From the NCBI GenBank assembly GCA_902805475.1, contig CADCSX010000009.1, positions 1,736,001 through 1,800,000 of the forward strand: 64,000 nucleotides of DNA, read 5' to 3'. The first letter of the stretch is position 1; every line of letters starts with the position of its first letter. This stretch comes from Entonaema liquescens (lineage: Eukaryota > Ascomycota > Sordariomycetes > Xylariales > Xylariaceae). The notes beneath the pieces were generated by a model. The model was given only the letters and a program-made list of their open reading frames with translations, ran no database searches and was not told the origin of the DNA. Both the position numbers and the translations under genes were made by a program. Positions 15,001 to 26,065 of the stretch are shown here, piece after piece.

Positions 15001-16326
15001 TGTTAGGGGGCGTCATGCGACGTGGCTGGCGCACCTAAGTTCTCCCCCATTCGTCCCAAGGATCGAGAGCCGGGCGTTACTCTGCAGCGATTTCAATTTG
15101 AGCCAAATAAACTGGCCTTGGTGAGAAGTAAGGCCGCCTAGTCTGCATGAGGCAATCGCGTCCGATTGAACTTAGAGATCTCATGGTGGTCTCCTTCGGT
15201 AAGGGGCGGGGGCGAGCTAGGCCTAAGGGTCAAGGTAAGTGAAAGCTGAAGACGATCTTTCAAGCTGCGCGAACGTTATAATAGCGAGTACAGAGGAGAG
15301 AAGAAGGCGAGCTGGCCTTACGGTTCCACTGAACAATTCCACAGCATGCATACTTTCTGCAGAACGCATGGTACGTCCATCACTATGCAAGCCTGCCAGC
15401 CATGCTTTGGGTACCTAGACAATATCAGCTATTTCTTAAGGTAAACACTGTAAATCGTGTTCCATGCAGCCAATTATCTCATTTGAATTCGGGACATGTA
15501 TAAGCAAGTAGCTCGCTTCGGCCCGGCGTCGCTTCTGCAAGCCGCTCTATTCCCTACAGCGAGCTCCAAACACATGAGTTCCGGGACCATGAACCCCTTT
15601 AACACTAGCATATGCCGCTGAATCCAGCGGCCTTTCAAACGGCCGAACACCCTCCAGTTAGGCCAGTCGTGCCACTTGCGAATAATAATGCTATGCTTCT
15701 GCTTCGGCCCTTTGGCTCTGACTGAATCGAGGGCTCCTGGCCTATTAACGAGGGGTCCAATAAAGTATCCTCAGCTTCCCGGCTCCTGGATATCTACCAC
15801 ACCCCCTTTTCGTACGTCCTATCTATAGACGAATTGTTGCCTCATTTTAGGCGGAATGTATCTCTCGGTCTTACTAATGACACTGGAACCTGTGGCAGGT
15901 CGAGCAAGAACCCGACGCCGGCATCGTCGAAAATAGCATGACTCCATCCATCCATGGGAGGTGTGGTACTGTACGCGCTTTTCGTGCCTAAAAGGGCCTT
16001 CCTTTAAATTTGCTGGAAGCGGTTGCGACTCCTGGCTCATATTCACTTTTCGTTGTGAGTGTCTGCTCCTATCTTGCCTCGTCCGCGACCCACTCCGGGC
16101 GATTCCCTTGGGGTCATGCAGGAAATAGTTGGGCGATGCTCTTAGTTTCTAGGCAAGGCATCCTTTTTTCGAACGCAAAAAATGTGAGGACCTGAACCGT
16201 CGATCCCCCGAATTCCAAGCCTTGCTTGCCCATAAAAAGCCCATCAAGTCCACCCCAGGGTTTCCTTTCCGCACAAACGAAAACCATACTCGTAATCCAC
16301 AAGCTGTTATTGTACTTAGATAAGCG
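1..16326. other. gene-poor region, no supportable gene
   Basis: I see no coding region I can support in these 16 kb. All open frames are short (under about 145 codons) and unrecognisable, and none joins to a neighbour through convincing splice sites. The sequence is visibly richer in A and T than the genic part of the window. It contains a TA dinucleotide run at 4766-4786 and several short palindromic clusters built on TAGGTA/TACCTA (for example about 10034-10050 and 11859-11877). Small hairpins occur, for example an 8-bp stem at 7566-7590. I found no long terminal repeats, reverse transcriptase motifs or tRNA genes. Old, heavily mutated transposons are a plausible origin, but that is inference. 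Confidence 0.5.
4766..4786. repeat. TA dinucleotide microsatellite
   Basis: About ten uninterrupted TA units inside the gene-poor left arm. It is not associated with any gene that I can identify. Confidence 0.85.
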
Positions 16327-17363
16327 ATGGCGGATCGTCGAACGAAGGTACCGAGAGACCACAGCTGGTCAGCATCCAGCAAGCCTCACAGGAGCGCTTA
16401 CCCCCGCCTACATGAGCGAGCCAGGCTTAACAATGCCTATAGGATTCCAAGTAATGATTCCGCGACTTCGTTAAGTTATAATATTGATCACAACCATTTG
16501 CATGGGCCTCTTGGAAATACGGATCCCATAAACCATCAGGCTGGCGTCGATATAGTTAGTGGTCAAACCTTCGACTCGGCTCAAACTGATCATGGGGACT
16601 TTGCTTTGAACTATTCCACTAACGCGGCCTATGTGGTTTCATCTACTTTACCACCGACTTCCCCTCGCGATAAAGACGACGGCGACATTGTAGCGTACGA
16701 AACCCCTTCCCATCCCCATGGCCCGCATTTAGTAGAAGGATCATCCGATTATTCTAGTCCCGGTGCGCCGTCACCGTACCAGATGTACAGCACGAACGCC
16801 ATCACCGGCAGCAATAATTCGCAGTATGGGTCGTATCAAATAGATCCTTCCTTAACCCACGCATATCCAGGTGCGGCTTCCATCCTCGACAATGGGAATC
16901 TGTACAGCCAGCCAACGTCCTATTCTCGGAATGGCAGCGTAAACCCCCACACACATGCGGTACCTGTGACATATTCACCGTCGGCACTAGATGTATCGGG
17001 CAGTTATAGCCACACGACGGAGACGGATAGCGTATCCGGTCCGCTACGAGGCTCATGCACACATCCCGGAGGAGGCCAGCCGGGGTTTAGCCACTTCGGT
17101 GATCCTCTACCTAGGCGACGTTGGTCGACTGAAAATAACCAAGGCTCTCAAGTTGGGTAAGTCTGTTGATATATCGGGGATGATACCAACTAACTGTCGA
17201 AAGGGACTTGGCTGGTTACATTACGCAAGGGGATGGTGTAACGAGGGAATATCAAGACGGGCAAGACCATGAAAGCGATGAGTTCCAGGAAAAGATCATT
17301 GATGGGTATATGAAGGACGAAGGACCGTGGGCTTATGGCTATAACAAAAGGTCGTCTGGATGA
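16327..17363 (+). CDS. hypothetical low-complexity protein, two exons
   Basis: I do not recognise this gene. Exon 1 is 16327-17156 and exon 2 is 17204-17363. The 47 bp intron begins GTAAGT, has CTAAC at 17190-17194 and ends AAAG. Splicing converts a stop just after the donor (TAA overlapping the GT) into a frame that stays open to TGA at 17361-17363, giving 329 residues. The ATG is the first after an in-frame TAA two codons upstream. The protein is rich in Ser, Tyr, Asn, Gly, Pro and His, with no membrane segment or signal peptide, so it is probably disordered. The last 50 residues are acidic and more ordered-looking (IIDGYMKDEGPWAYGYNK). Long open frame plus a clean intron argue for a real gene. 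It stands alone at the edge of a gene desert, so it may be lineage-specific. Confidence 0.55.
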
Positions 17364-20300
17364 GGCAGGTCCGTGAACATGTAACTTCCTAATAGGGGGA
17401 CCGAACCCATGTGAGAAAGTAAAGGCCGTCTTATGTTATGTGTGATATCTCATTGGTAAGGGCCGAGGTGACTGGATAGGAAAAGTGATCTTGGCGTTCT
17501 TCTCATGATGGATACGCCGCCTTGTTTGTTTTGCAAGAGAAACGGCGTTGTGCAACTAGATGGGGGAGTCGAAAACTGCTGTGCGGGACACAGCTTCTTT
17601 GAATAGAAAAGATGCGATTCTAGGTGTATCTAGTAATCAAAATTTACAACATAGAATTTTTTTCTCAGGCAGCCTAAAGCCGCCACCATTAATGTGAACT
17701 AGAGGGTCGGCTTATTGCCACCATAGTGGTGCTGGCGATGCTCTCTTGAGGCAACTATAATGCGCCTACGCACAACTAATAACCAAAGCGTGACCAATTA
17801 TTCCATCCCATCAACTTATAATACCGTTGAGGGCTATTGATTATTAAACATACCGAGCTGTCAGTAACTCCGGTAGCCTAGTAATGACACACAGGCGTGT
17901 ATCATTCTATATTCAACCAAATCCACACGAAATACCCCTTGATTAGATGCGCCCTTATTACGCGTGGATATGACCAGCGATACACATCATACCGTTGTTC
18001 CCGTGTGGTGGCTCCACAGCAGTATATCCAATATGCCCAGCTTTGGCAAGCCCGAGAAGACAAATACCGATTTCATGAGACGCAGAAAGAAGTTTCAAGG
18101 ACCTTGACGCCACACAATTCGTAACATCACCAGGGGATCTTACTATGCGCGCACAGCCACCGAGCAGCCAAGAACTTTTAGATGTGGCCAATCGAAACGA
18201 GGTGACCAATAAGCTGAGCCTCAGCTTCGGCGTAAACCTCTCCGTATTGGAAAACCAGTCGACGGCCATACCGGACATGTCTCAAATGATACCCCTTCTA
18301 AAACGATCCAAGGTTTTCATTGAGTGTGGAATAATGAATCGCGCACCCAAGCCACGTTTATGTCGTAAGCAATATAAGACAGTAGGTCTTCAGGGGAGCA
18401 TCCTGTAATAAACTACGAATGTAGCTAAAGAACTGGGTACTGATTACGGGAAACTACCGGGAAAGACGAAAAGACGACGTTTAAAGTACCCAGTTAGGAA
18501 CCCCGCGTGTCGGAACCCAGTAGGTAGGCGTCAGGAAAGTACAGGATAACAACATTGCGACGAAATTAAAATCGAGCATGATCTAGCTATGTCACATTGT
18601 GAACGCTAGAAATCATAGGGACCTCAGAACCAGAAAGTCGACGAAGTTGAATTAAGCTCATGTCGGAGTGGATTCAATATTTCCCCACGGCTCGCATTCT
18701 AATAGGCAGAGGGAGACCCTAGGCGGGCGATCCTAGCAGTTACTGGCATGCAAATGCAATATATAGGTACAAAGTAACCCTTGGCAACCCCTTTCTGGGT
18801 TCAAGGGTAGGACGGCATCTAGCTGAAGCGGAAAGAAACGGAAAGCATGTGTTTAGTATTCCCCCTCTGTCTGACTCTTTATTATAAAGTCTTTAGTCAC
18901 CAGCACTGCTGATCCGAATGTCTAGATTACCTACCACTAGCTATGTTGTCCTTGAGAACCCATTCAAAATTTATTGGCCTTTCCGTAATAGACTCTAAGC
19001 CTGTCACTCATCGACATATTCATCACCACTAGGTACTTGAAACCCACTTACAGATTCTAGGAGAATAAGAGGTCCGGATATGAGACAATATTGGGAGACT
19101 ATAATACTAACTATTTCATCAACTTCATATGCGAGCTATTATGGATTAAACCAGAAACTCAGGGGCGTCCGTAGTCAAAATAGTAGAAGCCGATAACTAG
19201 GAGGGTGGTACTAGGAGCCATGATAGCCAACTCGGGAACTGTCGGGCTTCGATATTACTAAGGTAGTTAGAGACATATTGTCGTTATACCCTTACTGAAA
19301 AGTAGACCTTCGAAGACACCTTGAAAGTACGAAGCTATGCTCCCTATATGACAGGGCGAGATGATGTCTAGGCTAGGTATAACTTGGACTCAATGCGAAG
19401 CTGTTGACCAGTATCAGTGAGCATGTTGAAAAAACGTGAATATAGATACTTTACATATGACACATCGAGGTCTAAGTAAGGTTGCTCCTAATACGGATAT
19501 CAAAGGCTTAACACATTGCAACTATAGGCGACATTGGGGGCCGGTTGTTCCTGCTGCGAAGTCCTACAGGAGTGGAAATATTCCTGATAATCCCATAGTC
19601 CTGCCTAACTAAAGAGTATAGGGTGTATAGGGTTGGGTTATATATAGGTAAGTATATCCCCCTATGTTAATATTATATGCTACAGAACCCCTACTTCTCC
19701 ATGCCCACTCGGATTATGGTAGTAAATTATGAACCAGTATGCTGCAAAGATTGAATACCTAACGTACTGATAATCACATGCGGCCTATTAGAGATAGAGC
19801 TGAATCTGAGATATGTCCCAAAGCGTGGGGGCATCATTCATTTCATCAACCTATATCTTGACGAAGTGACGAATAGAAACTTGTCATAGAATGAAGCTTT
19901 CCTAAGGCCGACACACCCTCAAGCCAATAACTAGCCCGAACTTTAATACCTGAGGTTTATCTTCAACTATGAGACATATCTAGGTACCTACCTAGGCATA
20001 AGAGAGTCTGATAAACGCGGGGCAGGAGAAATGATGATTATTGGAGAGTGCTGTGAGGGTGAGACGGGCCGCATCATGCCTCAGCTTTTTATAATGCTAA
20101 ACCCACCCCAGATGGATAACCTGGAAGCCGTCCTTATGAAAATGCATTCCATATGTACAGTAGCATACGTTCCATCTAGCCCTTATAGTGTATCATATCT
20201 CAAGAACCGGTTCATCGTTACCGCATCTCGTAATTGTACAGAAGTCATGCGCCCGCCAACTTAGAATACGCTCGAAACGAGGTCAACGGCGAAGGGGGCT

Positions 20301-20995
20301 AGTAAAGTTCGTTATTAGTATTAGGCGATCATGAAGGAGAGTGCGACTCGAAGGGAGCATACATAAGTAGAGTAGGACGGCGGCGCCGAAGAAAAGCTGA
20401 ACCGTGGAGGTTGCTTCAGCCTCGTGCTGCTCGAGCTCCTCCTTTGAGAATTGGGGTGGTGCAACTGTTGTGTCCCTTTGTTAGCGACTGCAAATAAGCA
20501 CATACTATAACGAAGGGTCCCTCTTACATCCGCCAAACATCTTGAATATGTCCTTCTTTCCGTGTAGTGGATTAGAGAGGTTGTTGTTTTTGGAGTAAAA
20601 GTTTCGTCACTGGAAGATGGTGAATAGTATTGATTGATTCGTCAAGTGTCCCTAAATTTTTTTTAATTGGTGACGATTAGCAGCTGAAAGCAGCTTTCCC
20701 CACACCCTACGTATGTGTACCATACAGCGTCCATTTTAAGCCGCTTAATAAAGACTACAATCCCTGTAGGTCGTGTAATGGCGCTAAAGCGATAAGCAGG
20801 AACAGTGAATCCGTATTACATAACGGGACCAGCACATGCATCGTCCCATTCCAAGACCTAATGGGAGACAACTTGCAGGAAGAATTTATCCATCCACCAT
20901 CAATATTCCTAAATGTACCTAATGTACACCGCTATGTGGGTCCCCGCCACTATAGAATTGTTAGGGTACTACGGTAAAGGAGAGCTGGGAAAGTA
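17364..20995. other. gene-poor region with a possible coding remnant
   Basis: No gene is supported here. At 17897-18124 and 18145-18410 two short plus-strand frames with fairly protein-like composition follow one another in different frames, without clear splice signals. They might be a decayed or fragmentary gene, but I cannot name a family. The rest (18411-20995) holds only short random-looking frames and a TAGGTA/TACCTA palindrome at 19981-19996. Confidence 0.35.
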
Positions 20996-21572
20996 CTCGT
21001 CAGGATTCCAAACATCCGACCTTTTTCCGGGGCTTCGCCCTTAAGGTCAAGGACTTTTAAAAGGTAACGAATTTTTAAAAGGTAAATTTTAATACAAATT
21101 GTTATTAATGTTGACCATACAAATTTAAGTATTTTAATTAAAATAAATAATGCCATTTACATGCAAAAATTTAATATTTTAACTTTATATTATATAATAA
21201 AACGTTAATTTAATACGATTATCGTTATTTTTATTATCGCTTTTTTTATATTTAAATAATATTTATTAATTTTTAATAAAAATAAATAAAATATATTATA
21301 AATAATTAAAAAGTTAATAATTATTATAATATTAAAATTAATACGATTAAAAATAATTACGTTATATAAAAATTAAAAAAGTTAAAATATTAAAATTATA
21401 CGTATTAATAATATTTAAAATTCGGGTAATATTTAACATTAAATGTGTATTTTACCTAAATTTAAATAGCCACAAAAATTACTTTTTAAAAGTTCGTTAA
21501 TTACCTTTTAAAAGTCCTTGACCTTAGGGGCGAAGCCCCGGAAAAAGGTCGGATGTTTGGAATCCTGACGAG
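20996..21572. mobile_element. 577 bp non-autonomous DNA transposon (MITE-like) with long terminal inverted repeats
   Basis: The ends are inverted copies starting CTCGTCAGGATTCC. The first 72 bp of each arm match with a single mismatch, and the similarity continues to about 100 bp after a 4-bp gap. TA lies immediately outside both ends (20994-20995 and 21573-21574), as in the target duplication of Tc1/mariner-type elements. Each arm contains a subterminal GGGGC-TTC-GCCCC hairpin. Between the arms, about 21090-21480 is almost pure A/T, and its few C and G bases are mostly in CpG. There is no transposase frame, so it must have been moved by an enzyme from elsewhere. It lies 465 bp upstream of the glycine decarboxylase start codon. 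Ends and target site are read directly; the superfamily is inferred from the TA duplication. Confidence 0.85.
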
Positions 21573-22037
21573 TAGGGTTGGAAAATAGAAGATAGAGAAG
21601 TCCGGAGTAAAACGTTATCGGCTTTGCGACTTCCTCCGGAAAGACCCGCAACTTTTGTTATCTCGCATATCTCAAACTAATTACTAGACCGATGACGGCG
21701 ATTCCTTCTAACACAAAAAGTACATGTACCTTAGGGTAGTTTAGACTAAGGTATACATATATAACCAAGGTATACTGCCTAACCGAAGCTAAAAAAAAAA
21801 TAGTAATCTATCCGATTTCCTAATATTTATCTAATACAATAATCAGTTTCTAATTCACGATCTGTTGCTTACTTGCTTTGTTCAATTGTTCAATCACCTC
21901 TTCTAGATCTTACTGACATAGTTGTAACCTTCCAAGCAGTATGACCGCATAAAGCTTGACCCAGCATTTATTTGAGGTCCCGTGCTTCGCCCCCTGCGTT
22001 GTTCGTGAATTGCGAGGAAGAGAGTCTTTTCTAGAAG
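21573..22037 (+). promoter_or_regulatory. 5' region of the glycine decarboxylase gene
   Basis: This 465 bp interval separates the inverted-repeat element from the P-protein start codon and must hold the core promoter and leader. It is A/T-rich with a short A run at about 21791-21799 and CT-rich stretches nearer the start. I see no unambiguous TATA box or known operator. Confidence 0.4.
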
Positions 22038-25000
22038 ATGGCGTCTTTCGCGAAGACTATACCTCGCCGTTTAGGCCGGTCAGCACTTCAATTGAGAGCT
22101 TCAACTTCTTTGAGTTCTCGGTTACAGCGTACAGCTCCATGGATATGCCATAGCTGCACTTATAAGGCCGTAGCGACGGCTACCCAGAGAAGGTCATTCA
22201 CTACCATTGACCGGACACAGGTGGCGAGCTATGCCGACCTGGACACATTTCCTCGTCGCCACATTGGACCTGATGAGGCCGACACAGCTGAGATGCTAAA
22301 GGCCCTGTCTCCGCCTGTTGACAATCTGGATAAATTCGTTCGGCAAGTTATCCCACCTAATATATTATCCGAGAAGAAGCTCGACATTCCTCCTCACAAT
22401 GGACCGCAGAGCGAATCAAGCCTAAAGGCAAAGGTAAAGGAATACCAATCCAATATTACAGTAAAGAAAAGTTTCCTTGGCCAAGGTTACTATGGAACGC
22501 ATACGCCAGCCGTTATTCAACGGAATGTCCTGGAGAACCCCGCCTGGTATACGAGCTATACCCCTTACCAGCCGGAAATCAGTCAGGGCCGCTTGGAGTC
22601 CCTTCTTAACTTTCAAACCGTAGTCACGGATCTAACAGGGCTTCCTATAGCTAACGCTAGTCTCCTGGACGAAGGCACTGCCGCTGCTGAAGCAATGACT
22701 CTCTCTATGAACACCTTATCGACCTCAAGGGCTAAACGGGAAGGAAAGACTTTCGTCGTATCTAAGTCCCTCCACCCGCAAACCATTTCAGTCTTACGTG
22801 CACGTGCGGATGGCTTTGGGATCAAAATATTGGAACTGGACCTTTCGAACGATGAAGCGCGTACTGGCATTGAGAACCTTGGCGAAGATCTGGTTGGCGT
22901 TATGGTTCAGTACCCCGATACGTACGGCCATGTAGAAAATTTCCAGCCTCTAGCCGACTTAGTGCATAAGCAAGGCGCGCTTCTTAGTGTTGCTACCGAC
23001 CTGCTAGCTTTGACCATGCTTAAACCGCCAGGAGAGTGGGGGGCTGATATCGCCTTCGGAAGCGCGCAAAGATTCGGCGTACCGATGGGATTCGGAGGTC
23101 CGCATGCTGCCTTCTTCGCCGTTCAGGAGAAATACAAGAGAAAGATGCCTGGCCGGTTGATTGGACTATCAAAAGACCGACTAGGTGGAAAGGCCTACCG
23201 CTTAGCCTTACAGACACGAGAACAGCATATTCGAAGGGAGAAGGCAACTAGTAACGTATGTACCTCGCAGGCGCTGTTGGCTAATATGAATGCCCTCTAC
23301 GCGATATACCATGGCCCTGAAGGTCTCAAAGCGATTGCTGAACGAGTTGTCCGGGGAGCGCGAGTTGTTCAAGCCATTGCCGAAGAGCATGGATTCGCTA
23401 CAGAGAAGAACAAGTGGAATAGCGACGGCAGCGTACTCTTTGATACAGTCATCATTGACGTTGGGTCTAAGGAGTCCCAGAATCAATCTGTAAGCGCGGC
23501 ACATGAACACGGGATGTATGTGCGCCAAATTGGTGAGCAAAAAATTGGTGTTTCGGTCGATGAAACGACGTCCCTGGATGACTTGGTCAAAATCTTCCAA
23601 GTATTTGCGGCTACGGCCGGCAATACTAAGGCGGACACGTACGAGGCGGCGGAAGGGCACGTTCGCCAGATACTCGAAAAACATGCCGACTCGGTAGATA
23701 TTCCAGACGCCTTTAAACGAACCTCGGGCTTCTTGACTCATCCTGTCTTCAATACGCATCACTCCGAGACCGAACTACTACGGTACATTTACCATCTGCA
23801 GTCCAAGGATCTATCGCTTGTCCACTCAATGATTCCGCTTGGCTCATGCACCATGAAGCTCAACGGAACCACGGAAATGTCACTTATCACACTACCTGAA
23901 TTCTCTCAGATTCACCCGTATACCCCTCCGGAGATGGTCCCGGGTTACAACAGTCTCTTAGAGATGTTCAAGGGACAATTACGTGATATAACTGGTATGG
24001 ACGCTGTTTCTCTTCAACCAAACTCGGGAGCACAGGGCGAATTTGCTGGTCTACGGGCAATTAGAGAGTACCACAAGGCGCAAGGAAATGGTGGAAAGAA
24101 ACGTGATATCTGCCTTATTCCCGTATCCGCTCACGGTACAAACCCTGCCTCTGCCGCTATGGCTGGCATGAGAGTAGTGCCAATCAAGTGTGATACTGCT
24201 ACTGGTAATCTTGACGTAGCAGACCTTGAAGCAAAGTGCAAAAAGCACCAGGAAGAGCTCGGAGCTATCATGGTTACTTATCCTAGCACTTTTGGCGTAT
24301 TCGAGCCCGAGATCAAGAAAGTCTGCGAGCTGGTCCACGAACATGGCGGTCTAGTTTATATGGACGGTGCAAACATGAATGCGCAGATTGGACTCTGCTC
24401 TCCGGGAGAGATTGGTGCTGATGTGTGCCACCTGAACCTCCACAAGACCTTCTGTATCCCACACGGCGGAGGCGGCCCAGGTGTGGGTCCTATTTGCGTA
24501 AAGCAGCGTCTTCAACCCTACCTTCCCCGGGATCCCAATGCCGAGGGCAAGGCGACGAGCGGTGGCTATGCAGTAAGCAGCGCCAACAATGGTAGTGCCA
24601 GCATCAACCTCATCAGTTGGGCGTATAACACCCTGATGGGTAAGTTCCAATCCATGTTTTAAATTTCGCTGACCGGATAGATTACTAATTTCTATTATAG
24701 GTGCTGATGGTCTCACCCAAGCCACTAAGATCACTCTACTCAACGCAAATTATATTCTCTCGCGTCTCAAGCCTCACTACCAGATCCTGTACGTCAATGA
24801 GCATGGGCGTTGCGCTCACGAGTTCATTCTTGACGCCCGACCTTTCAGTAAGTCCGCTGGCGTCGAGGCCATCGATATTGCCAAGCGTCTACAGGACTAT
24901 GGTTTCCACGCCCCAACGATGAGCTGGCCCGTTGCCAACACCCTGATGATTGAGCCGACCGAGAGCGAGAGTAAGGAGGAGCTCGATCGCTTCATCGATG

Positions 25001-25333
25001 CTTTGATCAGTATCCGCGGTGAGATCCGCGAGATCGAAGAGGGCAAGGCTCCGCGTGAGGGCAACGTCCTGAAGATGTCACCACATACCATGCAGGACCT
25101 AATCGCAGGCGACGGCGGTGAGGGTGGCAAGTGGGAAAGATCCTACTCGCGGGAGAAGGCAGCGTACCCTCTCCCATGGCTTAAGGAGAAGAAGTTCTGG
25201 CCGACTGTCACAAGGGTAGACGACAGTAAGTTACTACACATACTACATTCACCTGAAGATGCTAACTACGGATCTAGCATACGGCGACTTAAACCTCTTC
25301 TGTACCTGTCCACCAGTCGAGGACACAACTTAA
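22038..25333 (+). CDS. gcvP: glycine dehydrogenase (decarboxylating), mitochondrial P-protein
   Basis: This is the PLP-dependent P-protein of the glycine cleavage system. It decarboxylates glycine and passes the aminomethyl group to the lipoyl arm of H-protein in the mitochondrial matrix. Exons are 22038-24639, 24701-25225 and 25278-25333, with introns of 61 and 52 bp bounded by GTAAGT and TAG; the spliced protein has 1060 residues, normal for eukaryotic P-proteins. The first 55 or so residues are Arg/Ser-rich and lack acidic residues, as in a mitochondrial presequence. The conserved core starts at the FPRRHIGP segment, and the PLP lysine is in HLNLHKTFCIPHGGGG (about Lys803). The C-terminus YGDLNLFCTCPPVEDTT is reached only by the second splice. 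Both halves of the duplicated fold are present and no frame defect is seen. Transposon-like elements flank the gene on both sides. Confidence 0.97.
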
Positions 25334-25608
25334 ATGATTTTTCCCAGCAGCATCTTTCCGGCGCAGTGCATAGATGATATCCAGTTTTCAACATCATGGA
25401 GAGGGAAAAGGCGTACGGCGGATACACTGGTCTTCAACACATGGTAGAGTCGGGGTTCAGAGCGGTACGGAGTTTCATCAACTCTTCTAAACACAAGGCG
25501 TTTTCGGGAAAGAACCATTCAACAACGTTGAGGTTTTTTGCATGCAAACAGTTGGTCGGTTAAACCAAGGTCACTACATTATCATCATCATCATCTGGGC
25601 GGTAGGTA

Positions 25609-26063
25609 CAATAAGTTGACAAAAGTGTCCGTGCGCCCACTATATGCCCACCAAAACACTCCAATTTCACTCTTAAATATCAAATCAAAATAAATAGATA
25701 AAAATAATTTAAAAGCTGTATAATATATTGTAGTGCCAAAAGCTCATAGGTATATAAACTTTGTAAGGAATTTCGAAATGGTGGTTGAATAGAGGAGTGA
25801 CAGATTTGGTGGAATGTTTTTCCCATACAAAACGTGCGCTTTATGTAAAGGAAATTCCTACCTTAATATTATAACTTATTTATACCGTGAAATCATTAAT
25901 ATTAATAAACAAAAAAAGTATAAGATTAAACCTTTTTCAAATCTCTATAAAAAAATGTTTTCATTAGAATTTTACGTATTTTTATTGAATTATAATAACC
26001 TTTAGAAATGTGTAAGTTTTGGTGTAAAATAAGGTATGCACGGACACTTTTGTCTTCTTTGTG
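25609..26063. mobile_element. 455 bp MITE-like element, copy 1
   Basis: The element begins CAATAAGTTGACAAAAGTG and ends with an inverted copy, the 26-bp ends matching at 22 positions with an identical 17-bp block GACAAAAGTGTCCGTGC. TA flanks both sides (25607-25608 and 26064-26065). It is very A/T-rich and has no transposase; the 63-codon frame inside is not protein-like. A second copy at 39367-39822 has the same boundaries with different flanks, which fixes the ends independently. The TA target and terminal repeats fit a Tc1/mariner/pogo-type non-autonomous element. It lies 275 bp downstream of the P-protein stop codon and could overlap that gene's 3' processing region. Confidence 0.88.
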
Positions 26064-26065
26064 TA

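Noticed and set aside
25814..26005. 63-codon frame inside the first 455 bp element
   Set aside because: Lys/Asn/Tyr-rich translation of A/T-rich DNA; it is not conserved as a frame in the second copy and is not transposase-like.
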